Virus record (IMG/VR): IMGVR_UViG_3300042888_001661
Location: 1-61,362 of that record
Reading direction: 5' to 3' (one strand)
Length of the DNA stretch: 61,362 nt
Source of the DNA: a virus
Shown piece by piece: positions 8,472 to 16,912 of this stretch. The translations under genes were made by a program, and so were the position numbers. Under the pieces are notes generated by a model. It had not been told where the DNA came from. It did no database searches and was given only the letters and a program-made list of their open reading frames with translations. How positions within the stretch are numbered: the first letter of the stretch is position 1; each line of letters begins with the position of its first letter.

Positions 8472-9853
8472 AGGCCTCCCTTGTATAGACCTTGATAACT
8501 CTTGACCCAGGCTTGGCCAGTCCATCTGTATTGAATTTCTGTGTTGATATTGGTCACGTACTGATCGTTTTGTTCACTGCTGGTGCTGTCAAAGGAAACC
8601 ATCCAGCTGTAGCCATTGTACTCCACTATGTCGTTGGCTGATGCAACCAAGACCTGTTGCAATGCTCCGCCCCAGGCTTCTGCAAACGCACCTTGATAAC
8701 TGCCAGTGGCTTCAGTCAACAGATATCTCTGTCCAAGTTCGGCAGCAGCCAATCCTGCGCCTGGTCCACTCAGCAACGGATTAATCACAGCGTCAACTGG
8801 TTCCAGTGTATTGGCCGGCACTGTGTCTTGGTTAACACTGAACAATAAAAATCTATCATCGCTGGGGTCAAAACTCACAGTACCAATCACGTCAGTGCCA
8901 TCCGGCTGTTCTAGACTCACATAGCTGATGCCCGGTCGTAAAGTACCGTATAAACCAACCACAGCTGACCACATGAGATTGCTGTCTGGACTGGTAGCAG
9001 GAGCAAGACTAGCATTGGATTGATCCACCACCTCGGGCTGTGTCAACACCTGCAGAGTGTTGTTGATCAACAACACCTGATAGTTGTAGGGTGTAAAAGC
9101 CTGTCTGGTGCCCAGCAACAAATCGTTATCGGTAATGGCCAGACTGGCGTCACCGTTGGCATCATAGATACTGGCCACAATACGCTCGACCACTCCTAGT
9201 TTTTTTACCTTGGCCGGGCTGGATATGTACATGGGCAATCTAAAAGTCAAGGTTGCTATGTCTATAGAAGATTCAGTGTTGCCTGCACCAACTGTGCGGC
9301 TTGACCAATTGACATCCTCCAAATAGATAGTGCTGAGACTGGTCCAGTCAATGTAGTTGTCTGTGCTTTGTATTTCCAAGCTGGGATTGAACAGGACCAA
9401 GATCTGTTCCAGCAACTGCATCTTTTGATTGGTGTTACTGGTCCACATGTCCAGTTTTATGGTCAGTTCAAATGGCACTGGCATGAGTCGATCTATACTG
9501 AAGGCATTGCCTTGAGTGGTTTCATAGGTGTCGGTTGCACTGTCATAGGTTCGTTGACGCACTGCTATGGTGCTGACAAAACTGGGATCCTGGATCATGG
9601 CACGATTGTACTTGAGTCCGGTAATGTAAAAGGTCATCATGGGTGTGCTGGGCAACTCATTGGCACTGTTTTGTTGTATGATGGTCTGGGCCTGGCGACT
9701 GCTGTCACCGTAACGAACTGGTACCCGCACCAGGGTGTCATTTTGTCCAGACTCGTTGCGGCCGTATTCAACTTGAAAGTTGCTAAAGATTCTAGCAAAC
9801 TGCAACAAGAAACGCCGTATTTGTTGATCGTAAAAAAATTGTGTAACTGCCAT
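8453..9853 (-). CDS. 15: Tail sheath stabiliser and completion protein (gp15-like)
   Basis: The N-terminal 240 residues resemble T4 gp15, which caps the contracted tail and joins it to the neck: FFYDQQIRRFLLQFARIFSN, the RVPVRYGDSSR strand, and a conserved LTIKLDMWTSN block. At 466 aa it is far longer than T4 gp15 (272 aa). The extra C-terminal half has aromatic-rich beta modules, including GQRYLLTEATGSYQG and EYNGYSWMVSFDS, resembling DUF2793-type virion decoration modules. An AGGA ribosome site precedes ATG 9853. It lies 2 bp after gp14 on the same strand. Confidence 0.85.
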   Translation of the reverse strand: MAVTQFFYDQQIRRFLLQFARIFSNFQVEYGRNESGQNDTLVRVPVRYGDSSRQAQTIIQQNSANELPSTPMMTFYITGLKYNRAMIQDPSFVSTIAVRQRTYDSATDTYETTQGNAFSIDRLMPVPFELTIKLDMWTSNTNQKMQLLEQILVLFNPSLEIQSTDNYIDWTSLSTIYLEDVNWSSRTVGAGNTESSIDIATLTFRLPMYISSPAKVKKLGVVERIVASIYDANGDASLAITDNDLLLGTRQAFTPYNYQVLLINNTLQVLTQPEVVDQSNASLAPATSPDSNLMWSAVVGLYGTLRPGISYVSLEQPDGTDVIGTVSFDPSDDRFLLFSVNQDTVPANTLEPVDAVINPLLSGPGAGLAAAELGQRYLLTEATGSYQGAFAEAWGGALQQVLVASANDIVEYNGYSWMVSFDSTSSEQNDQYVTNINTEIQYRWTGQAWVKSYQGLYKGGLWTLVL

Positions 9854-9855
9854 GG

Positions 9856-11229
9856 TTATCCTGGTGGTCTTGGGTTGGCTGGTGTGATGTTACCACCTTG
9901 ATCGCCGTTGTCAGCTAGCGGTCTAAGTATCTGGCTGAGACTCTGACGACTTGGTATGTTGCCCAGGTCTGTGGTGCTCACTGTGTATGTATTGTTCACA
10001 AAGCTGTTGCGTAAAGTTTCTGCATCCGGTGCCAGGTCAAGATCGGTTCGTACTGCGGATGATATGGCCACCCAACGAACACCGTTGTAGCGAAACAAGC
10101 GGTTGGGCAAGTAGTCCAATCGCAAGGCATAGATACCCACTGTGGGATTGGGTGGAAAGCTCACACCCGGAACCACTGGTAATCCGTTGGGTGGCAACAG
10201 GTATCCAGTTTCAGGATCGTAGCCACCTGTGAGATAGCCCATGGTATAACCAAAATCAACAGGGGTGGTACCACCACCCTCTTGTGTGCCGCTGGATACC
10301 ACTGTGCCATCGCTGGCCACTAGCCCAGCACTGGCTGGAAAGCCTACCGGTGTGGTTGGTAAAATATAAAACTTGGTGTTGTCATAGCCACTGAACGGGA
10401 CATCTGCCTGGGCCTGCGCCAACAGGGCATCGTTGATCTCAAGATCTTTTGGACGAGTACTCATGCGATCACTCACAGTACTGGGAGTAGCAACCGGAGT
10501 CCAGTAGGCAGTATTGGAGATTGCAGTACCAGCTGGCACATTGCCCGAGGATACATAATAGGTGTCACCATCCAGCACAGTAAATCCAGCAGGATAGAAA
10601 TTTCCTGGATCCCAGATATTGTCCGGCATAAACGGTTGGTCCACGATCTGTTTGTATTCTTGGGCATTGACCATGGGAGTGGCTTTCACACGCCATATGT
10701 GTGGCAACCAGGTCTGGCTGAATCCTTCAGTGGCATAAGACCCGTCCTGTATCACATAGTATTTGGGCAGTGGTAACGGTATGGTTGGATCTAACGGATA
10801 GTAATCTTTAAGGTTGGGCAACTCTAACACATCGCCTGACATCAGTTTACGACCAAACGCATCAATCATGTAGTTGTAAGCAAATGTAATAAACAAGGTA
10901 TCATTGTTCAAGAACAGGCCAAATTGTGTAAGATCAAAATCAATATCCTGTTGAGTATAAACACCGCGCATGATGTACACATCGGGATCATAGGCTCTAT
11001 CTCGGTTTTCCAACAACAACAAATCTTCAATGAATAACGGATTTACACTATCGTACACCGGTAATGTAGCGTCATTGTTTCCGGGATCCTCACTTTCGTC
11101 TAGTATCGGCCCTAAATATTTGTGTATGTAGACGTCAACTCCACCCACTGTGTACATCTCTTTGATTGTGCGATCAAGAAACTGGTAGTCATTAGTGCGG
11201 TTTGGCCGCCACATTGATAATCTAGGCAT
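9856..11229 (-). CDS. 14: Neck protein (gp14-like) with inserted beta modules
   Basis: 457 residues. The N terminus fits gp14, the neck protein that with gp13 joins head and tail: RTIKEMYTVGGVDVYIHKYL, FIEDLLLLENRDR, and the QFGLFLNNDTLFITF strand. T4 gp14 is only 256 aa. Residues about 205-248 are an insert with aromatic positions spaced as in CBM5/12-type carbohydrate-binding modules (WDPGNFYPAGFTVLDGDTYY ... NTAYWTP). A second aromatic module is at about 363-390 (LPNRLFRYNGVRWVAI). Adjacent gp15 supports the assignment. Confidence 0.8.
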   Translation of the reverse strand: MPRLSMWRPNRTNDYQFLDRTIKEMYTVGGVDVYIHKYLGPILDESEDPGNNDATLPVYDSVNPLFIEDLLLLENRDRAYDPDVYIMRGVYTQQDIDFDLTQFGLFLNNDTLFITFAYNYMIDAFGRKLMSGDVLELPNLKDYYPLDPTIPLPLPKYYVIQDGSYATEGFSQTWLPHIWRVKATPMVNAQEYKQIVDQPFMPDNIWDPGNFYPAGFTVLDGDTYYVSSGNVPAGTAISNTAYWTPVATPSTVSDRMSTRPKDLEINDALLAQAQADVPFSGYDNTKFYILPTTPVGFPASAGLVASDGTVVSSGTQEGGGTTPVDFGYTMGYLTGGYDPETGYLLPPNGLPVVPGVSFPPNPTVGIYALRLDYLPNRLFRYNGVRWVAISSAVRTDLDLAPDAETLRNSFVNNTYTVSTTDLGNIPSRQSLSQILRPLADNGDQGGNITPANPRPPG

Positions 11230-11234
11230 AGTGT

Positions 11235-11242
11235 ACTATTTA
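11235..11242 (-). promoter_or_regulatory. Possible T4-type late promoter box for gp14-gp15
   Basis: The minus strand reads GGTAAATA, 5 bases before the gp14 ATG at 11229. It resembles the T4 late box TATAAATA and the CATAAATA boxes elsewhere here, but is two bases off, so support is weak. Confidence 0.35.
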
Positions 11243-11251
11243 CCGCAAAGT

Positions 11252-11280
11252 TTGATCAAAAGTTCAAAACAGGATAAAAT
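11252..11280 (+). promoter_or_regulatory. Sigma70-type promoter, leaderless layout
   Basis: TTGATC (11252-11257), 17-bp spacer, TAAAAT (11275-11280). The ATG of the next gene is at 11286, only 5 bases after the -10, so transcription should begin at or beside the start codon. It lies in the divergent gap opposite gp14. Confidence 0.6.
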
Positions 11281-11285
11281 ACTAT

Positions 11286-11540
11286 ATGGAAGATCTATTA
11301 CAGCGTATAGCTCAAGCAGAACGACAGATAGCCGCGGTGCGTAACCGGGCAGCAAGACGAGACTTAGTCAAGATGCTAAAGCCCATTGCTCTAATCCAAC
11401 AAAAACTCAGCCAAGAAAGTGTAGAATGCCGCAGGCTACATCGACCCACTGCCCGCTACCAAACCTTGGAACAAGAGGCTGAAGATTTGGTGAAAAATCT
11501 GGAAACGTACCTGTTATTTGCCTGTTTGCTTGGCGGTTGA
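11286..11540 (+). CDS. Small helical protein, unknown function
   Basis: 84 residues, highly charged and predicted helical or coiled coil (LLQRIAQAERQIAAVRNRAA ... YQTLEQEAEDLVKNLETYL), ending in a short hydrophobic tail LLFACLLGG. No family is recognised. It begins only 5 bases after a good -10 box, so it is probably read from a leaderless message. Its position opposite the neck genes suggests middle or early expression, but no function can be assigned. Confidence 0.6.
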   Translation: MEDLLQRIAQAERQIAAVRNRAARRDLVKMLKPIALIQQKLSQESVECRRLHRPTARYQTLEQEAEDLVKNLETYLLFACLLGG

Positions 11541-11565
11541 CTACAAACGAACTCAGTGTTACAAT
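11537..11565 (+). promoter_or_regulatory. Sigma70-type promoter with extended -10
   Basis: TTGACT (11537-11542), 17-bp spacer, TACAAT (11560-11565) preceded by TG at 11557-11558. The predicted start near 11572 gives a leader of about 20 bases to ATG 11593, with an AAGGA ribosome site at 11582-11586. Confidence 0.7.
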
Positions 11566-11592
11566 TAACAATCATGCAATCAAGGATACCCA

Positions 11593-12744
11593 ATGGTAAA
11601 AACTAAAAAACCCACCACAGAAATCAAGCTACTAAATCCAAAGAGTGCCGACGTAAAGTACACTGGCTCCGAACCTGCCTGGAAGTTGGTCTTGACCGAC
11701 GGAGATAGAACCAGTGCCATGCTCAAGTCCTTTGCCTGGTACAACTATCACTACAGTAAAAAAGATGCCAAAGACATGATTGCTCATTGGCTTGAACACA
11801 ATGACAGATCTCGAGACGCCAAACTCATAAGAGGAATTCCAGATAGCCAAATTCGTAGCACCACAGCCTGGGTATGCAGGATGAATCTGATTGGTCTAGC
11901 TCTAAGCGAACATGAACTCAGCGTGATTGACAGCCAGATCAGTGACATGATGCGTATCAAGCAAGAAGTGGTTCGAGTCGTGACCGAAGAAGAAACAGTA
12001 CAAGCTCGCTTGACCATACAAGATCATTTGCGTGAGCGCATGAGTGAGTGTGCTGGTGAACTAGAAGGCCTGTTTGATGATTTCCTACAACAAGGTGCAA
12101 AGCTGACAGCCGAGTTCAAACCCATGTCACACATCCGTGGCAGGAATGTGGCACCACAGATGATTGGCACTATCAGTGCCATCTGGAAAGATCGCCTGTC
12201 AGAGTTTGAAGAAACTGTAGAAGGACGTGATGCAGATCTAGTGGAAGCATACAGTCATCTTTCCAAGATACAGTTGCGTAATTGCGTAAAATTCTGCGAA
12301 CTGGTAATCAATGACTGTGCCAGTTATGTACAGATTAAAAAGGTAGAACGTAAACCTCGTGCCAAGAAAGCCATCAGTCCTGAAAAGTTATCCAGCAAGT
12401 TCAAATATCTCAAAGATTTTGCAGAACTCAAACTGGTATCCGAAGCACCAGCCAGTCTGGTCAATGCGTCAGAGGCCTGGTTATACGATACCAAAAAACG
12501 CAAGTTGATACATGTGCTAGCCGATGCTCATGTGGGATCATTCACCGTAAAAGGAACCAGTATCGTGGCTTTTGATGCAGTCAATAGCTCGCAGAAGACC
12601 CTACGCAAGCCAGCTGAACAGATTAAATCTATTGTGTCAGTTGGAAAACCTGCGGCCAGAAAAGTGTACAAAGATATAAAAAGCACAGAAATTCGATTCA
12701 ACGGACGTGGCAACGAGAACTTGATCATACTCAAGTCCTGGTAG
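11593..12744 (+). CDS. Conserved-type phage protein, unknown function
   Basis: 383 residues, soluble. The N-terminal third contains SFAWYNYHYSKKDAKDMIAH and a helical segment. The middle is helical with many acidic residues. The C-terminal part (from about 270) is beta-rich and basic: FKYLKDFAELKLVS, EAWLYDTKKRKLIHVLA, and a final EIRFNGRGNENLIILKSW. No catalytic motif is recognised. The start is supported by AAGGA 6 bases upstream and a strong sigma70 promoter at 11537. It precedes gp13 but is driven separately, so a nucleic-acid-associated rather than virion role is possible. That is inference. Confidence 0.8.
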   Translation: MVKTKKPTTEIKLLNPKSADVKYTGSEPAWKLVLTDGDRTSAMLKSFAWYNYHYSKKDAKDMIAHWLEHNDRSRDAKLIRGIPDSQIRSTTAWVCRMNLIGLALSEHELSVIDSQISDMMRIKQEVVRVVTEEETVQARLTIQDHLRERMSECAGELEGLFDDFLQQGAKLTAEFKPMSHIRGRNVAPQMIGTISAIWKDRLSEFEETVEGRDADLVEAYSHLSKIQLRNCVKFCELVINDCASYVQIKKVERKPRAKKAISPEKLSSKFKYLKDFAELKLVSEAPASLVNASEAWLYDTKKRKLIHVLADAHVGSFTVKGTSIVAFDAVNSSQKTLRKPAEQIKSIVSVGKPAARKVYKDIKSTEIRFNGRGNENLIILKSW

Positions 12745-12751
12745 CATACTT

Positions 12752-12759
12752 GATAAATA
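12752..12759 (+). promoter_or_regulatory. T4-type late promoter box for gp13
   Basis: GATAAATA, one base from the T4 late consensus TATAAATA, lies 19 bases before the gp13 ATG at 12779. An AGGAG ribosome site (12767-12771) sits between them. Confidence 0.6.
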
Positions 12760-12778
12760 GTTGTATAGGAGCGACGGT

Positions 12779-13549
12779 ATGGCTATCCAACAAGAATCAA
12801 GTCTTGAAACACTAAAACAAAATCTATTCCAGTATGTGCGTTATCAGCTGGGTGATCAGATCATAGACCTCGAGCTGGATGCCGAACACTACGAAGCAGC
12901 CTACAGAAGCACAGTTGGTACCTACCGTCAGCGGGCACAAAATGCCTACGAAGAAAGCTACACATTCATGGAGCTGGTGGCCAACGTCAACATTTACGAA
13001 TTGCCACAAGAAGTTTACAGTGTGCGCCAGATATTCCGCAGGACTTTTGGCGACAGCACAGGACCGTTTGCCAGCAACTTTGATCCATTCAGTCAAGCAA
13101 GTATGAATGTGTATCTAATGAATTTTAATGTAGCAGGCGGACTTGCTACCTTTGACTTTTATAGCCAGTATGTGGAATTGGCTGGACGCATGTTTGGCGC
13201 CTACATGAACTACACATTCAATCCTGTGACCAAAAAATTACAGTTGATCCGTGATCCCAAAGGTACTGGTGAAAGTGTATTGCTATGGACCTACAACTTC
13301 AAACCTGAATTTAACATGCTGAGTGATCCGTTAATCAGTCAGTGGATGCGCAACTACATGGTGGGCAACAGCAAACTCATAATTGGTGAAGCAAGAGAAA
13401 AGTTTGGCACTATATCTGGCCCACAAGGCGGCTCCACCCTAAACGGTACTGCCATGAAAGCCGAAGGCTTGGCCATCATGGATCGAGGTCTAGAAGATCT
13501 CAAGAACTATGTGGATGGTTCTCAGCCGATTACATTTGTTATCGGATAA
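12779..13549 (+). CDS. 13: Neck protein (gp13-like)
   Basis: 256 residues with features of T4-type gp13: an N-terminal helix (LETLKQNLFQYVRYQLGDQI), AAYRSTVGTYRQRAQNAYEE, ELPQEVYSVRQIFRR, and a C-terminal GLAIMDRGLEDLKNYVDGSQ. gp13 and gp14 form the neck ring that closes the filled head. I chose ATG 12779 because AGGAG lies 7 bases upstream; a TTG six codons earlier has no ribosome site. Unlike T4, gp13 is on the opposite strand from gp14 and gp15, with two other genes between. Confidence 0.85.
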   Translation: MAIQQESSLETLKQNLFQYVRYQLGDQIIDLELDAEHYEAAYRSTVGTYRQRAQNAYEESYTFMELVANVNIYELPQEVYSVRQIFRRTFGDSTGPFASNFDPFSQASMNVYLMNFNVAGGLATFDFYSQYVELAGRMFGAYMNYTFNPVTKKLQLIRDPKGTGESVLLWTYNFKPEFNMLSDPLISQWMRNYMVGNSKLIIGEAREKFGTISGPQGGSTLNGTAMKAEGLAIMDRGLEDLKNYVDGSQPITFVIG

Positions 13550-13583
13550 TTGGTTAAGAATAAATAACGTACATAATAGGATA

Positions 13584-14414
13584 ATGATAAATAGTAGTAT
13601 GAAAGACATACTATTAAATATTATTCAAACTGATAATAGCTATAACAAATCTGCAACGCGATATCTATACAAGACGCATCCTGAGCTCTGGCAACAGATA
13701 GTAGAAAAAACATCATTCCTGCCCGACACAGCGTTGGCTAAACAACGTATTTGGCACATAGTAAATGACACTTACAAAATACCTCTCTGCCCTATAGAAA
13801 ATATTCCAGTTAAGTGGTGGGAAAATCGATATCTTATTACTTCAAGTAGAACCGCCAAACAAAAATACAAATGGGGCAAGGGAGATTATGATAATATACA
13901 TACCCCAGAAATAAACGAAACAAGAGCTAAAAGTAATAGAGGTAAACGAGTTGCATTAGGTACGCGAAAAGCGCCAATAATGACCGACGAGGCTAAACAA
14001 CAAAGAGAAAAAACTAAAAAAGAAACATTCCTAAAAATTTATGGTGTAGATAATCCAAGTAAATCTAAGATAGTATTAGAAAAAATCTATCAACAAGCAG
14101 TAAAACGTGGTTGCACACCAAGAGAAGAAAGATCTCTCCGCCGCCTATACTATGATGCAGTATGGAAAGTCACTGAGGCTAGCTGGCGGAATCATTTTGA
14201 TTCAATAAACCCTGCCCGATTAAATCGCACCTATAACGCACTTGATCATATCTACAGCATACAGCAAGGTTTTCGAGATAGCATACCGCCATATGTAATC
14301 GGACATTACACCAATCTTAGGGTAATCAGTCCGAGTGAAAACGGCATCAAAGGTATGCGGTGCGGTAAAACCAAACAAGAATTATTTGAAGACTTTTATT
14401 TTACTGCTATATGA
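13584..14414 (+). CDS. HNH homing endonuclease (free-standing)
   Basis: 276 residues. It has the phage-endonuclease signature KKETFLKIYGVDNPSKSK, seen in DUF723-type and segregation nucleases. The C-terminal HNH core has LDHIYSIQQGF, IPPYVIGHYTNLRV and a final N-x2-K (SENGIKGMRCG). An upstream Cys (PLCPIENIP) may belong to a zinc-binding N-terminal part. The gene is AT-rich compared with flanking virion genes and sits between gp13 and the adhesins, typical of a mobile intergenic endonuclease. ATG 13584 gives MINSSMKDILLN; ATG 13599 is an alternative. Confidence 0.8.
   Translation: MINSSMKDILLNIIQTDNSYNKSATRYLYKTHPELWQQIVEKTSFLPDTALAKQRIWHIVNDTYKIPLCPIENIPVKWWENRYLITSSRTAKQKYKWGKGDYDNIHTPEINETRAKSNRGKRVALGTRKAPIMTDEAKQQREKTKKETFLKIYGVDNPSKSKIVLEKIYQQAVKRGCTPREERSLRRLYYDAVWKVTEASWRNHFDSINPARLNRTYNALDHIYSIQQGFRDSIPPYVIGHYTNLRVISPSENGIKGMRCGKTKQELFEDFYFTAI
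13586..13593 (+). promoter_or_regulatory. Late-type box before the HNH homing endonuclease
   Basis: GATAAATA lies 5 bases before the alternative ATG 13599. A second, similar box (aataaata) is at 13559-13566. Either could give late transcription of the endonuclease gene. Confidence 0.4.
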
Positions 14415-14456
14415 TCATTGAATAATCCAGTGGTAAAAATGTTTGTGGTTGTATAA

Positions 14457-14603
14457 AGAAGCCCGTTTGCTGTCAGCAAACTGATCTGGGGCGCTAAATA
14501 TGTTGGCGAGTACAAGGATAACAAGCCAAACGGACAAGGTGCGTATACATTTGCTGATAGCACTAGATACGTTGACAAGTCCCTTAGCTGGGTTATTGGA
14601 TAA
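14457..14603 (+). pseudogene. MORN-repeat protein remnant
   Basis: Between the endonuclease and the first adhesin, the frame from 14457 to a TAA at 14601 reads GAKYVGEYKDNKPNGQGAYT followed by FADSTRYVDK. This is one full MORN repeat and the start of a second. There is no ATG, GTG or TTG in this frame after the preceding stop, so it is a decayed fragment rather than a gene. MORN proteins bind membranes or act as scaffolds in cells; here only the relic remains. Confidence 0.65.
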
Positions 14604-14616
14604 ATTAAAGGAAAAT

Positions 14617-15504
14617 ATGGGCATCTCAATTGGACCGGGCATCACAATAGGCAACGGGTTTACTTTGACAGAAGGCCCGCCGCCGCCTAGCATAGAGTAT
14701 CTGGTGGTAGCAGGTGGTGGTGGAGGTGCCCAAAATTACGGCGGCGGTGGAGGTGCAGGTGGTTACAGAACAAACTACGGCGGTGCAGCAATAATTTATA
14801 CTGCACAACTTGTAGTCACAGTGGGTGCTGGCGGCGCTGGACAAATTTGGTTTACTCCTGGGGCTAAAGGTGCAAGTGGTAATGTATCTTCTTTGGTAGG
14901 TGGCACAGTATCAATTGAATCTGCTGGTGGTGGCGGTGGCGGTGCTTATGCCGGAGGTTCTGGTGGAATTGGTGGTAACTCAGGAGGATCTGGCGGTGGT
15001 AGTGGTCCCAATGGGGCTGGTGCAGCACCAGCGCCTGGATCTGGAAATACTCCTAGTGTTAGTCCAAGTCAGGGTAATTCTGGTGGGTATGGTCGTAGTA
15101 ATGCGGACAGTAATAGTCAATACTCTGCTGGTGGAGGTGGTGGCGCAGGAGCCGCAGGCGGCAATGCAGTAAGTAGCGTGGGCGCCGCTGGCGGTGCTGG
15201 GGTATCTAATGCCATAACTGGAGTTGCTGTAACGTATGCTGGTGGAGGTGGTGGCGTAGGCAATGGAGGTAATGGCGCAGGCGGTGCTGGTGGCGGTGGC
15301 GCTGGACAATCAACAGGAACAGTCAACACCGGCGGTGGTGGTGGTGGTGGTACCTCCGGTTCCAGTGGGTTTGCTGGCGGATCAGGAGTTGTGATACTTC
15401 GTACCACAAGTACCGCATTGGCAACCACAGGTAGTCCAACAGTTACAACAGATGCTGGATATAATGTTTATAAATTCACAGCATCGGGAACAATTGAGTT
15501 TTAA
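14617..15504 (+). CDS. Glycine-rich adhesin-type protein 1
   Basis: 295 residues. The N terminus MGISIGPGITIGNGFTL is followed by SIEYLVVAGGGGG and a very long Gly/Ala/Ser-rich body with runs of up to six glycines. The C terminus is beta-rich and hydrophobic (GSGVVILRTTSTALATTG). It belongs to the glycine-rich-domain proteins at phage fibre tips; T4-type gp38 adhesins use similar polyglycine loops. ATG 14617 is chosen because an AAAGGA site is just upstream and the same N-terminal signature starts the paralogue at 15887. The longer frame would begin inside the MORN relic. Confidence 0.75.
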   Translation: MGISIGPGITIGNGFTLTEGPPPPSIEYLVVAGGGGGAQNYGGGGGAGGYRTNYGGAAIIYTAQLVVTVGAGGAGQIWFTPGAKGASGNVSSLVGGTVSIESAGGGGGGAYAGGSGGIGGNSGGSGGGSGPNGAGAAPAPGSGNTPSVSPSQGNSGGYGRSNADSNSQYSAGGGGGAGAAGGNAVSSVGAAGGAGVSNAITGVAVTYAGGGGGVGNGGNGAGGAGGGGAGQSTGTVNTGGGGGGGTSGSSGFAGGSGVVILRTTSTALATTGSPTVTTDAGYNVYKFTASGTIEF

Positions 15505-15532
15505 ATTTTTATATAAAAAAGGAAAGTAGAAA

Positions 15533-15874
15533 ATGAGTCATTTTGCCAAAGTAGAAAACGGAACAGTAACCCAAGTTATTGTGATCGAACAAGATGTTTT
15601 AAATCTAGGACATTGGGGTGACCCGGCAGGTTGGGTACAAACTTCATACAACACACATGGTGGTGTGCATGTGAATGGTGGAACTCCTTTAAGGAAAAAC
15701 TTTGCTGGAATTGGTTACACCTATGACAGTGAACGTGATGCTTTTTATGCACCACAACCATTTGCATCCTGGATCCTGGATGAAGATACCTGTGTGTGGC
15801 AAGCGCCAGTTGAACGACCCACAGAAGGCCGCTATGTCTGGGATGAAGAAACAGTGGCCTGGCTAGCAGTTTAA
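15533..15874 (+). CDS. Small phage fibre-associated protein
   Basis: 113 residues: MSHFAKVENGTVTQVIVIEQ, WVQTSYNTHGG, KNFAGIGYTYDSERDAFYAP and a Trp-rich end PTEGRYVWDEETVAWLAV. This is a widespread small protein found near fibre genes in marine T4-like phages. Its function is not established; it may be a fibre-attached virion protein. It lies between the two glycine-rich adhesins with a GGAAAG site upstream, and the three genes look like one fibre-tip operon. Confidence 0.75.
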   Translation: MSHFAKVENGTVTQVIVIEQDVLNLGHWGDPAGWVQTSYNTHGGVHVNGGTPLRKNFAGIGYTYDSERDAFYAPQPFASWILDEDTCVWQAPVERPTEGRYVWDEETVAWLAV

Positions 15875-15886
15875 TAGAAAGCACAT

Positions 15887-16783
15887 ATGGGCATCTCAAT
15901 CACACCAGGAATAACAATTGGTGGTTTAACACTCTCAGCAGGACCAATTCCATATTCAATTGCTTATCTAGCAGTTGGTGGCGGCGCAGCGGCTGGTACC
16001 TACAATGCTTCAAGTAGCAATGACCTGACTGGCGGTGGAGGTGGTGGAGCTGGCGGAGTGTTGGCTGGAACAGGCGATGTGTTCATTGGTCAATCTTATG
16101 TAATTACCGTGGGTGCGGGCAGTACTCAGTCTGGCAGCTCTGCTAATAACTCACCGAATGGCCAAAACAGTGTGATAGCTGGAATTGCCACAGCCCTGGG
16201 CGGTGGTGGTGGCGGTGTTATCCAAACCAACAACGTACCAAGGGCTGGATCTGCCGGCGGTAGCGGTGGCGGAGCAGCTCCTGCATTTAGTAGCACTACT
16301 ATAGCGGGCGGAGCAGGAACAGCAGGACAAGGATCTGCAGGTGGAGCCAACAACGGTCAAAGTCCCTACAAGGGCGGTGGTGGTGGTGGCGCTGGCGCTG
16401 TTGGTACTGCTGGCGGTAGTGCTGGCAACGGTGCCGGCGGTGCCGGCATATCAAGTAGCATAAGTGGATCTGCTGTGTTTTACGGTGGTGGTGGTGGTGC
16501 CTCCACCTTCAGCGGTAGCGGTGGCGCTGGAGGAACTGGTGGAGGTGGTGCTGGCGCCAATTATAATTCAGGTAGTCCATCAGCTGGTGTAAGTGGCACA
16601 GTTAATACTGGCGGTGGCGGTGGAAGTGGTGTGAGCCAGGGTGCTACCGGTAGTGGTGGATCTGGCATTGTGATTATTTCTTACGCCGGTGCTCAAAAGG
16701 CCACTGGTGGTACTGTTACCTCTAGTGGCGGTAATACCATACATACATTTACTACCAGCAGCACATTTGACTACACAGGATAA
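15887..16783 (+). CDS. Glycine-rich adhesin-type protein 2
   Basis: 298 residues, paralogous to 14617-15504. The N terminus MGISITPGITIGGLTLSAGP is followed by YSIAYLAVGGGAAAG, a Gly-rich body with poly-Gly runs, and a C terminus GSGIVIISYAGAQKATGG. Two diverged adhesins in one locus suggest alternative or combined receptor recognition. It ends the tail-tip block; the next bases hold an exonuclease relic. Confidence 0.75.
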   Translation: MGISITPGITIGGLTLSAGPIPYSIAYLAVGGGAAAGTYNASSSNDLTGGGGGGAGGVLAGTGDVFIGQSYVITVGAGSTQSGSSANNSPNGQNSVIAGIATALGGGGGGVIQTNNVPRAGSAGGSGGGAAPAFSSTTIAGGAGTAGQGSAGGANNGQSPYKGGGGGGAGAVGTAGGSAGNGAGGAGISSSISGSAVFYGGGGGASTFSGSGGAGGTGGGGAGANYNSGSPSAGVSGTVNTGGGGGSGVSQGATGSGGSGIVIISYAGAQKATGGTVTSSGGNTIHTFTTSSTFDYTG

Positions 16784-16833
16784 TGTTTTTGGCTAACACG
16801 CTAACCTTTTTACAACACTGATACCAAAATTTC

Positions 16834-16842
16834 TGTTATACT
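16834..16842 (+). promoter_or_regulatory. Extended -10 promoter before the exonuclease relic
   Basis: TGTTATACT (TG at 16834, TATACT 16837-16842) lies 6 bases before ATG 16849. No good -35 is visible at 16-18 bp. The short -10-to-ATG distance matches the intact copy at 17598. Confidence 0.5.
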
Positions 16843-16848
16843 TGTAGC

Positions 16849-16908
16849 ATGGCAGATTTAATGATAGACCTTGAAGGATTGGGCACAGGACCGGATACCG
16901 TTCAATAA
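16849..16908 (+). pseudogene. 5' remnant of a second DexA-like exonuclease gene
   Basis: From ATG 16849 the frame reads MADLMIDLEGLGTGPDTVQ and stops at 16906. It aligns with the start of the intact exonuclease at 17598 (MSSIMIDIETIGVAPAATIL) and keeps the first D-x-E metal motif. The DNA differs, so it is a diverged homologue rather than a simple duplication. The break falls just before the convergent GIY-YIG endonuclease gene, suggesting a homing or replacement event. Confidence 0.65.
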
Positions 16909-16912
16909 TACA

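Noticed and set aside
14900-15430. Several alternative frames in the glycine-rich gene, including Pro-rich minus-strand ones
   Set aside because: GC-rich poly-Gly codons create stop-poor shadow frames. Only the frame from 14617 has an N-terminal signature shared with the paralogue at 15887.
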